Shown one piece after another: positions 23,915 to 30,943 of a DNA stretch of 34,663 nt. The position numbers and the translations under genes are program-made. The notes below the pieces were generated by a model that saw only the letters and a list, made by a program, of their open reading frames with translations, searched no databases and was not told the DNA's origin. Within the stretch, counting starts at the first letter, position 1, and each line of letters begins with the position of its first letter. This DNA is from Bacteroidota bacterium (GTDB lineage: Bacteria > Bacteroidota > Bacteroidia > Chitinophagales > Chitinophagaceae). The stretch spans positions 185,480 through 220,142 of the forward strand of contig VBAT01000044.1 in assembly GCA_005884665.1 (NCBI GenBank). The letters run 5' to 3'.

Positions 23915-24260
23915 AAGCAATATGTTTTAAGTGAGGGGTACTGAAGGTATGGAATTAAAAGAAATGTTGTGGTGGATAGAGGATGAATGGAGACCGGTGA
24001 AGGTTAATGGCCTGAATGCTTAAAATTCCTTTTGATTAAGGACAGTACTGCCGGAATTGATTGTTAGAACTGGGATTGGTGCAATAGAATTAAGAAGGAA
24101 TGGATACATAAGGAAGAGCGACGGTTCTACATAGAAGCTGGTTATGTCACGAAAACACCCCAAAAAAACCGAAAAATGGGTTGTATGCTTGGCTATGTAA
24201 CCCAAAAAAGCCAAAAAATGGGTTATATTTCCAATATTAAAAGACATTAAAACGAATTGC
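23915..24260. other. Divergent intergenic region of 346 bp
   Basis: This gap separates the protease (minus) from the oxidoreductase (plus) and must hold both promoters. The half near the oxidoreductase carries the A-rich tandem repeat at 24137-24230. TATATTTC (24224-24231) resembles a -7 box, but no -33 at a suitable distance is evident. An open frame on the minus strand across this gap has no recognisable features and was not called. Confidence 0.55.
24137..24230. repeat. A-rich tandem repeat with CCCA...TGGG hairpins
   Basis: Two head-to-tail copies, 24137-24186 and 24187-24230. Each has a GCTxGGxTATGT start, an A-run, and AAAAATGGGTTxTAT at the end; copy 1 has a 6-nt insertion. In copy 2 TAACCCA (24198-24204) pairs with TGGGTTA (24219-24225); copy 1 has a shorter CCCA/TGGG pair. 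The second copy ends 30 bp before the ATG at 24261. Confidence 0.65.
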
Positions 24261-25664
24261 ATGTCATACAGGAATCAAACATCCCGCAGAAAATTTCTTC
24301 AACAGGTAGGTGCCTTCAGCGTAGTGGCGGCAGCGGGGCCGTTAAACAGCCTGGCCGCGAAAGAGAAAGCAGAAGAGCGCATTCTCCGTTATACTAAAAC
24401 TATATCATCCCAGGATAAGATCAGGCTTGCCGTGATAGGATTTGGTATACAGGGACATAATGATTTTGCAACTGCTTTAAAAGTTCCCGGTGTTGAAGCT
24501 GCCGCTGTTTGCGATCTTTATTCAGGCCGATTGGAAAATGCCAAAGAACTATATGGGAAAGATATTTTTACTACCAAAAATTATCACGAGATCCTGGACC
24601 GCAAAGATGTGGATGCCATTATCATTGCTACCAGCGATCACTGGCATGCGCGGATAACCAAGGAAGCTTTAAAAAAGGACAAGCATGTGTATTGCGAAAA
24701 GCCGATGGTGCATAAGATAACCGAGGGCATGAGCGTAGTGCAGGCTCAACGTGCCAGTAGCAAGATCATGCAGGTGGGCAGCCAGCGGGTAAGCAGCATC
24801 GGTTATGCAAAAGCAAGAGAATTATACCAGGCGGGTGAAATAGGAAAGCTTAATATGGTAAATGCAGTATATGACCGGCAAAGTGCAATAGGCGCCTGGG
24901 AGTATACAATGCCTAATGACGCATCTCCTGGCACAGTTGATTGGGAACGTTATATCGAAGGCATGAATAGAATTCCCTTTGATCCGAAAAAATTCTTTTG
25001 GTGGCGCAATTATAAAGAATTCGGTACAGGTGTTGCCGGCGATTTGTTTGTTCATTTACTTTCGGGGACACATGTTATCACCGGTTCAAAAGGACCTGTG
25101 AAGATCTATTCTTCCGGACAGCTTTCTTATTGGAAAGATGGCCGTAATGTGCCTGATGTAATGACCGGCATCCTGCAATATCCCGAAACGCCAGAGCATC
25201 CTTCATTCCAACTTACGCTGCAGGTAAATTTTGTAAGTGGAACGGGTGGCCAGGAAAGCATAAAACTGGTTGGGGAAGAAGGCGTGATCGAAATGAAAGG
25301 CAGTGGGCTTTCTGTTCATCATAGCATAATGCCAAAGGCCCCGGGCATCGGTGGGTATGATGCGGTATTTACCTATCCGAAAACAATGCAGGATCAATTG
25401 ACAGCTTCTTACAATCAAAAATGGACAGATGAAGACAAGAAGAAGCCAACCAAAGCAGATATCGATTTCAAAGCGCCGGCTGGATACAGCGATCACCTAG
25501 ATCATTTTACCAATTTCTTTGATTCGATAAGAACAGGTAAGCCAGTTGTGGAAGACGCGACATTTGGCTTCAGGGCTGCTGCACCCTGCCTGGCTTGTAA
25601 TGATAGCTATTTCCAGAAAAAAATAATTAATTGGGATCCCGTGAACATGAAACTCCTGCCATGA
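24261..25664 (+). CDS. Gfo/Idh/MocA-family oxidoreductase with Tat signal
   Basis: 467 residues. A canonical twin-arginine signal 'TSRRKFLQQVGAFSVVAAAG' is at 8-27. The Rossmann fold starts at about 55: 'IRLAVIGFGIQGHNDFATAL' with G-x-G-x-x-G, then 'VDAIIIATSDHWHARITKEA', and the family motif E-K-P in 'KHVYCEKPMVHKITEGMSVV'. The C-terminal domain includes 'GDLFVHLLSGTHVITGSKGP' (His residues near the expected active site). The enzyme probably uses a tightly bound NAD(P) loaded before Tat export and oxidises or reduces a sugar derivative. Its TGA overlaps the ATG of the DUF1080 gene. Such pairs act on 3-keto-glycosides in several Bacteroidota; the substrate here is unknown. Confidence 0.94.
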   Translation: MSYRNQTSRRKFLQQVGAFSVVAAAGPLNSLAAKEKAEERILRYTKTISSQDKIRLAVIGFGIQGHNDFATALKVPGVEAAAVCDLYSGRLENAKELYGKDIFTTKNYHEILDRKDVDAIIIATSDHWHARITKEALKKDKHVYCEKPMVHKITEGMSVVQAQRASSKIMQVGSQRVSSIGYAKARELYQAGEIGKLNMVNAVYDRQSAIGAWEYTMPNDASPGTVDWERYIEGMNRIPFDPKKFFWWRNYKEFGTGVAGDLFVHLLSGTHVITGSKGPVKIYSSGQLSYWKDGRNVPDVMTGILQYPETPEHPSFQLTLQVNFVSGTGGQESIKLVGEEGVIEMKGSGLSVHHSIMPKAPGIGGYDAVFTYPKTMQDQLTASYNQKWTDEDKKKPTKADIDFKAPAGYSDHLDHFTNFFDSIRTGKPVVEDATFGFRAAAPCLACNDSYFQKKIINWDPVNMKLLP

Positions 25665-26299
25665 GAAATCTTCTATTTTATACCATTGCCAGCTTTTGCC
25701 TCATCTTTTGCAGCGCTTCGCGTTCTGAACAATGGGTGTCTTTGTTTGATGGAAAATCCCTCGTTGGATGGAAAGTGGGTGATAATGCAAATACATTTTC
25801 CGTGGAGGATGGATCGATCGTGGCACATGGGCCCACGGCTCACTTGTTTTATGATGGAGATGTAAACCAGCATAACTTCAAAAATTTTGAATTCAAAGCA
25901 GATGTGATGACGACGCCCGGCTCTAACTCCGGTATTTATTTCCATACAGGCTACCAGGAAAAAAGCTGGCCAAAGAAAGGATATGAAGTTCAGGTCAATA
26001 ATTCACACACAGACTGGAGAAGAACCGGAAGTCTTTATGGCATCCAGGACGTGAAAGAAGTCTATGTAAAGGACAACGAATGGTTCACTGAATACATAAA
26101 AGTAGAAGGCAAGAGAGTAATTATAAAAGTGAATGATAAAATGGTGGTGGATTATACGGAACCGGACAATGTTTATGAAATAAGAGGAGCCAATGATAAA
26201 GAGCGGGTAATATCATCCGGCACTTTTGCGTTGCAGGGACATGATCCGAACAGCAAGGTGTATTTTAGAAATATAATGGTAAAATCTCTGCCTGATTAA
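25661..26299 (+). CDS. DUF1080 (3-keto-disaccharide hydrolase-like) secreted protein
   Basis: 212 residues from the ATG at 25661, which overlaps the preceding stop (ATGA). Earlier in-frame starts would run into the oxidoreductase gene. The N-terminus is hydrophobic (NLLFYTIASFCLIFCSA), a signal peptide or perhaps a lipoprotein signal with Cys. The DUF1080 fold is shown by 'WVSLFDGKSLVGWKVGD', 'FEFKADVMTTPGSNSGIYFH', 'GYEVQVNNSHTDWRRTGSLY' and 'GTFALQGHDPNSKVYFRNIM'. Family members hydrolyse 3-keto-glycosides or bind glycans. Translational coupling to a Gfo/Idh/MocA enzyme supports an oxidise-then-cleave route for a glycoside. Confidence 0.93.
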   Translation: MRNLLFYTIASFCLIFCSASRSEQWVSLFDGKSLVGWKVGDNANTFSVEDGSIVAHGPTAHLFYDGDVNQHNFKNFEFKADVMTTPGSNSGIYFHTGYQEKSWPKKGYEVQVNNSHTDWRRTGSLYGIQDVKEVYVKDNEWFTEYIKVEGKRVIIKVNDKMVVDYTEPDNVYEIRGANDKERVISSGTFALQGHDPNSKVYFRNIMVKSLPD

Positions 26300-26306
26300 A
26301 TAATTT

Positions 26307-27251
26307 CTATTCTTCCTGATGAAAAGTAATTGCCTGCCTGGCTAGCGACTTTACTTTACGATTGTGTACAACTCTTGGCGTCCATAATGGGCTGTTGTGT
26401 ATGACCCTTAAAGCAATCCTGTCAAACTCGGGGTGAAAGGGAATAACCACTTCTTCGTTTTCAACTTTTCCCTGTTCATTGACAGTAAACTCGATAACCA
26501 CTACGGCCATCGTGCCGTTAGTGAAGACCATGTTTCTTGGCCAATACATGTTTTTGTAAAGGTATTCCTGCCAGGCCTTTTCGCCATTTTTAAAAACCAG
26601 GTCCTGATCTTTTTTTGCTGCATTAGTTGCCGGCATTCCATCTTCACCATAGTAGGTTTTTGTAAGGATCTTGCCATTATTACACAGTTCTTCAGCAGAG
26701 ACGGAGCCATTATGATGATAGTATTTCCATTTGCCGTAAAGTTTGTCATGCAGTAAGTAGCCTGCGTAAGCAATTGCGCCATCATCAAACCAGCCGATCT
26801 GGACGTCCATGCTGTCATTTGCATGATAGATTGAATCAGACATAAATCCATTGCGATGCCATTTCATCCGGCTGCCAACGGGTACACCATCACGATAAAA
26901 GGCAGAATCAGCCATTATGCCATTGGAGTAGTAGCGCACATAAGGCCCTTCTTCCTTATTGTGATGCTTAGCTCCAATGGTTTGAGGTTTTCCATTTGCA
27001 TGAAAGTAAATGCAGCGGCCATTGTAAACCTCGCATTCCTCATCTTCAAACAGTGCCTGCATCTGTAGTGTTTTACTTCCGATGAAGTAGTCATTGCGAA
27101 ACCAGCCACTATCGGTTTTTTCAACTACGCTGTAAAATCTTGCTTCGGCAGGATCACACGGTTTCCATTGATAGTCGTAGAAAATCTCTTTTTTTTGAGC
27201 CTGCAGGGAAAAAGAAAGGATGCAAAAGGATAAGGTGACGAGGAGTTTCAT
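26307..27251 (-). CDS. Secreted MORN-repeat (YwqK-like) protein with C-terminal TonB domain
   Basis: 314 residues. The signal peptide 'MKLLVTLSFCILSFSLQAQ' ends in A-Q. Residues about 60-205 hold MORN/YwqK-like repeats: 'YFHANGKPQTIGAKHHNKEE', 'YYSNGIMADSAFYRDGVPVG', 'WHRNGFMSDSIYHANDSMDV' and 'YHHNGSVSAEELCNNGKILT'. The C-terminus (about 225-314) is a TonB_C-like domain: 'LYKNMYWPRNMVFTNGTMAV', 'FTVNEQGKVENEEVVIPFHP' and 'ALRVIHNSPLWTPRVVHNRK'. It lacks the usual N-terminal TonB anchor, so it is probably a periplasmic or outer-membrane-associated protein and not a true energy transducer. Function unknown. Confidence 0.88.
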   Translation of the reverse strand: MKLLVTLSFCILSFSLQAQKKEIFYDYQWKPCDPAEARFYSVVEKTDSGWFRNDYFIGSKTLQMQALFEDEECEVYNGRCIYFHANGKPQTIGAKHHNKEEGPYVRYYSNGIMADSAFYRDGVPVGSRMKWHRNGFMSDSIYHANDSMDVQIGWFDDGAIAYAGYLLHDKLYGKWKYYHHNGSVSAEELCNNGKILTKTYYGEDGMPATNAAKKDQDLVFKNGEKAWQEYLYKNMYWPRNMVFTNGTMAVVVIEFTVNEQGKVENEEVVIPFHPEFDRIALRVIHNSPLWTPRVVHNRKVKSLARQAITFHQEE

Positions 27252-27317
27252 GAAATAAATTGCGAATAATAAAGATAAAACTTTAGGTTAAATCTCAGTC
27301 CAGGCAATATTTATTGA

Positions 27318-28433
27318 TTATGATCCGGATTTCTTCCAAACCACATTTCTTGACTTGAGATAATCGACTACAAATTCAAAACAGGTTTTATCCTTTCCTA
27401 CCAGTTCTGGCGGAAAGACTCCTTTTTCCTCGAACATTTTTTTTGCGATAAGATTGACAGCTGCCGTACAGGTATAGCCGGTCGTTCTTGCCATTGAAGA
27501 GGTGTTTGTTGTCTTATCGTAGCGATCGAGTAAATTATATTCGATGGTCTTATTCTTTTCCCTGGCAGTTACTCTCATCACCGTAAATTCTTCTTCACCC
27601 TCGTTGAGCTTCCATTGATTAACCAGTAATTTTGATGTAAAGTCCAGCGGAGAAATATCTTTTTCTTCGATGCGGAGCGGAGCGATGTCAAAAAAACCTG
27701 CTTGTTTCATGGCAATGATCAGATCTGCGTGGCCAGGATAACGCAGGGTTTTTTCTTTCATATCGGGAATATGGTTCATTGTAAAGATCAATGAACGCAG
27801 TCCATCGGTATTGAAGGCTTCGAGTTCGCCTACCTCATCAAAGTAGATGATTTCTTTTTCACTTAAAGCCGGCCTGGTGACAACGACCCCGTTTTCTACC
27901 AGTCTTGCCGGTCTGAGATATTCCTGTATCACATCCACTGGCGAAAAGGGCGCCTTGTAAAAAAAGGGCGCCTGTGGACTTGCCGGGAGTCCTCCGACAT
28001 AACACTCGACTGATGTTATTTTCATCTCTTCGTTGTAGCGGCCGATGATAAAATTGCTCATTCCAGGGGCTACGCCACAATCGGTGATTGCTGTTACGTT
28101 CTTTTGTTTGGCCAGCTTATCGAGTTGCAGCGCATCCTCGGGAAAAAAGGAGATATCGACCACATCTTTGCCTGAATTGATTACCGCTTCCAGGGTTTTA
28201 TATCCCATAAAACCGGGAACTGCTGTCACTACGGTATCAAAAGTCGTCAACCAGTTCGGATATTCGTCAAAATGCGAAAGATCGGCAGCAACGGTTTGAA
28301 TCCTCGGGTCATCCTGCTTTAGCTTTTCAAGGTTCGTTGCGTCCAGATCAAAAGATGTCACGGAGTGATCGTGGACCAGGTCCATTGCGATGGCACGACC
28401 CACCATCCCGGCTCCCAATACGGCGATTGTCAT
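27318..28433 (-). CDS. Saccharopine-dehydrogenase-family oxidoreductase
   Basis: 371 residues. The N-terminal Rossmann fold has 'MTIAVLGAGMVGRAIAMDLV' (G-x-G-x-x-G at 7-12) and an acidic end of strand 2 (SFDLDATNLEKL), which favours NAD. The saccharopine-dehydrogenase type is shown by 'VNSGKDVVDISFFPEDALQL'-like 'NSGKDVVDISFFPEDA', 'ITDCGVAPGMSNFIIGRYNE', and the later 'IYFDEVGELEAFNTDGLRSL' and 'TLRYPGHADLIIAMKQAGFF'. This matches the single-protein lysine/saccharopine reductase-like branch. The exact substrate cannot be read from sequence. It is an isolated cytoplasmic gene divergent from the S9 peptidase. Confidence 0.93.
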   Translation of the reverse strand: MTIAVLGAGMVGRAIAMDLVHDHSVTSFDLDATNLEKLKQDDPRIQTVAADLSHFDEYPNWLTTFDTVVTAVPGFMGYKTLEAVINSGKDVVDISFFPEDALQLDKLAKQKNVTAITDCGVAPGMSNFIIGRYNEEMKITSVECYVGGLPASPQAPFFYKAPFSPVDVIQEYLRPARLVENGVVVTRPALSEKEIIYFDEVGELEAFNTDGLRSLIFTMNHIPDMKEKTLRYPGHADLIIAMKQAGFFDIAPLRIEEKDISPLDFTSKLLVNQWKLNEGEEEFTVMRVTAREKNKTIEYNLLDRYDKTTNTSSMARTTGYTCTAAVNLIAKKMFEEKGVFPPELVGKDKTCFEFVVDYLKSRNVVWKKSGS

Positions 28434-28449
28434 AGAGATGAATTTTATG

Positions 28450-28560
28450 CGAAGTTAGGTGTCGGCTGTCAGCTGCCACTTGCCAGGCAGAGGCGTCGAC
28501 TGACAACAGCAATCAACTATGGCAAATGAAACGGACACCTGACACCAGACACCCGGCGCC
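28450..28560. repeat. GTCGGCTGTC / GACACCTGACACC repeat-like intergenic sequence
   Basis: Between the divergent genes lie short related words (GTGTCGGCTGTCAGCTGCCA, GTCGACTGACAACAGC, ACACCTGACACCAGACACCC). They are open in the frame of the S9 peptidase and give a spurious 36-residue N-terminal extension if an ATG at 28526 is used. Confidence 0.45.
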
Positions 28561-28633
28561 TGAATCCGCCCATCCAATTAACAACCCTTATTCGGCGCCT
28601 TTCCGTATTTTGCCGGGTAATAAATTTTCATAC

Positions 28634-30874
28634 ATGAGTTTTCGTATTAATGTTAGAAAGATCGTATTAGTTACGGTCATCCAGTTTATAGTTATCATCC
28701 TTTTTGCCCAGCCAGGCGTGCCTTTGACCAAGTGGACGGCGGACGGTAATGCTTATTACCAGGTTGAAAAAGGCGAGATCGTAAAGATCGAATTGCCTTC
28801 GCAAAACAAGACAGTTTTTATTGCACAAAAGCAACTAACACCTAAAGACAGCACTAAGGCAATTGTACCGCGAAGCTTTCAATTGTCTGTGGACGGAAGC
28901 AAAGCGCTGATCTATACCAATGCAAAAAAGGTCTGGCGTTATCCTACACGTGGAGACTACTGGCTTCTTGTGCTTGCGACGGGAGAGTTAAAACAATTGG
29001 GAAAGGGAAGGCCGGAATCGTCTTTGCAATTCGCCAAATTTTCACCGGATGGAAAAAAAGTAGCTTATGTAAGTGAACATAACATATATACAGAAGATCT
29101 TTCAACAGGTAAGATCAAAAAGATCACCAGTGACAATGGAACAAAGAAGCTCATCAACGGAACTTTTGATTGGGTATATGAAGAAGAATTTTTCTGTCGC
29201 GATGGTTTTCGCTGGGGCCCTGACAATAAAACGATCGCTTACTGGCAAATTGATGCTAACAAGATCCGTGACTATTATATGCTGAATACAACAGATTCTG
29301 TTTATAGCAAAGTTATCCCGGTTGAATACCCGAAAGTGGGAGAAAAACCTTCCCCAGCTCGGATCGGTGTGGTAGATGTGAACACAGGATTGACAAAATG
29401 GATGAAAGTGCCGGGTGCACCTGATGAAAATTATATCATAAGAATGGAATGGTCAGGACCTGCCGAAATCATTTTGCAACAGCTGAACCGCCGGCAAAAT
29501 GAAAGCAAAGTGATAGTGTGTAATACCGCGACCGCGGCTGCCAAACCGATCTATACTGAAAATGATGAAGCCTGGGTAGCGACCTTAAATGAATGGAGGA
29601 ATGAAGTAAAAGGCTGGGACTGGATCTCATCGGGTAAAGAATTTGTATGGTTCAGTGAAAAAGATGGATGGCGGCATTTGTATCGTATCGCACGAGATGG
29701 CAGGGAAACGAAGATCACGAATGGCGACTATGATGTGATCGACCTGTTGAATGTGGATGAGAAAAGCGGGTATGTTTATTTTTATGCGTCGCCGGTAAAT
29801 GCCACGCAGAAATTTTTATATAAAACAAGGCTGGATGGAAGCGGAACGCTACAGCGTGTTTCGCCGATGGGTGAAGAAGGCACTCACTTTTATGAGATCT
29901 CTCCAAACGGTCAATATGCAAGACATGTATTTTCTAATTATTACACTTCGCCCCTGACTGAATGGGTGACACTTCCGGATCATAAGCCTTTCAAAGCAGA
30001 TGAGGATATCAGCAAAAAAATAAAGCCCGAAAACAAGCAAAAAAGCAATACCAGCTTTTTCCAGGTTACTACCGAAGAGGGTGTAACGATGGATGGCTGG
30101 GTAACCAAACCAAAGAATTTCGATAGCACAAAAAAATATCCTGTCGTTTTCTATGTCTATGGTGAACCTGCATCAACTACCGTCGATGATGCATGGGGTG
30201 CCGGCACCAATTTCTTATACACGGGCGATATGGCTGCCGATGGATATGTGCAGGTTTCATTGGACAATCGCGGGACGCCCGCTCCAAAAGGAAGGGCCTG
30301 GCGCAAAGCGATCTATAAAAAAATAGGCCAATTGAACATCCGTGACCAGGCATTGGGAGCTAAACAGGTGCTGAAATGGAACTATATCGATACCACCCGC
30401 GTAGCAGTGTGGGGCTGGAGCGGTGGTGGTTCGTCAACATTGAATCTTATGTTCCAGTATCCTGAGGAATATAAGACCGGGATCTCTATTGCACCGGTAA
30501 CAAGTTCTTTATACTACGATAACATCTATACCGAACGTTATATGGGATTGCCGCAGGAAAATATGGAGGACTTTAAAAAAGGCGCTGCGCTTAGCTACGC
30601 AAAGAACCTGAAGGGCGACCTGTTATTTGTTCATGGCACCGGTGATGACAATGTGCATTACCAGAATGCCGAAGCGTTGATCAATGAGCTGGTGAAGAAC
30701 GGAAAATCATTCCAGATGATGAGTTATCCCAATCGTACGCATAGTATCAGCGAAGGCGAAGGGACATTCCAGCACCTGGCTGCATTGTACACAAGATTTT
30801 TAAGAGAGCATTGCCCCCCGGGACCGAGAACAGAGGAAGAAGTAAGGGCTAATAGCGGAAAAAAAGGATTTTAA
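28634..30874 (+). CDS. S9B (DPP IV-type) prolyl peptidase, secreted
   Basis: 746 residues from the ATG at 28634, chosen because it starts a signal peptide (MSFRINVRKIVLVTVIQFIV then IILFAQ); an ATG at 28526 would add repeat-derived sequence. The N-terminal beta-propeller (about 60-480, DPPIV_N) has 'KFSPDGKKVAYVSEHNIYTE' and 'GTFDWVYEEEFFCRDGFRWG'; the E-E pair of this last motif binds the substrate amino terminus in DPP IV. The alpha/beta-hydrolase domain has Ser596 in 'VAVWGWSGGGSSTLNLMFQY', Asp671 in 'LLFVHGTGDDNVHYQNAEAL' and His703 in 'SYPNRTHSISEGEG'. It has G-W-S-G-G-G in place of the more usual G-W-S-Y-G-G. It removes dipeptides or tripeptides after proline in the periplasm. Confidence 0.95.
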   Translation: MSFRINVRKIVLVTVIQFIVIILFAQPGVPLTKWTADGNAYYQVEKGEIVKIELPSQNKTVFIAQKQLTPKDSTKAIVPRSFQLSVDGSKALIYTNAKKVWRYPTRGDYWLLVLATGELKQLGKGRPESSLQFAKFSPDGKKVAYVSEHNIYTEDLSTGKIKKITSDNGTKKLINGTFDWVYEEEFFCRDGFRWGPDNKTIAYWQIDANKIRDYYMLNTTDSVYSKVIPVEYPKVGEKPSPARIGVVDVNTGLTKWMKVPGAPDENYIIRMEWSGPAEIILQQLNRRQNESKVIVCNTATAAAKPIYTENDEAWVATLNEWRNEVKGWDWISSGKEFVWFSEKDGWRHLYRIARDGRETKITNGDYDVIDLLNVDEKSGYVYFYASPVNATQKFLYKTRLDGSGTLQRVSPMGEEGTHFYEISPNGQYARHVFSNYYTSPLTEWVTLPDHKPFKADEDISKKIKPENKQKSNTSFFQVTTEEGVTMDGWVTKPKNFDSTKKYPVVFYVYGEPASTTVDDAWGAGTNFLYTGDMAADGYVQVSLDNRGTPAPKGRAWRKAIYKKIGQLNIRDQALGAKQVLKWNYIDTTRVAVWGWSGGGSSTLNLMFQYPEEYKTGISIAPVTSSLYYDNIYTERYMGLPQENMEDFKKGAALSYAKNLKGDLLFVHGTGDDNVHYQNAEALINELVKNGKSFQMMSYPNRTHSISEGEGTFQHLAALYTRFLREHCPPGPRTEEEVRANSGKKGF

Positions 30875-30879
30875 TAAGG

Positions 30880-30943
30880 AAGACCTATAAGATTTATGGC
30901 AGGTTAATATTTTTGAGGATATCGCATAAATCTTATAGGTCTT
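30880..30943. repeat. Perfect 19-bp inverted repeat, probable bidirectional terminator
   Basis: AAGACCTATAAGATTTATG (30880-30898) and CATAAATCTTATAGGTCTT (30925-30943) are exact reverse complements with a 26-nt loop. The right arm abuts the stop codon of the DUF6986 gene and the left arm starts 6 bp after the S9 peptidase stop. Low G+C and long arms suggest a mobile palindromic unit that now ends both transcripts. Confidence 0.7.

Noticed and set aside
24020..24262. 80-codon minus-strand ORF in the divergent gap
   Set aside because: It is antisense to the A-rich tandem repeat and to the start of the oxidoreductase gene; the hydrophobic Phe/Leu content comes from T-runs.
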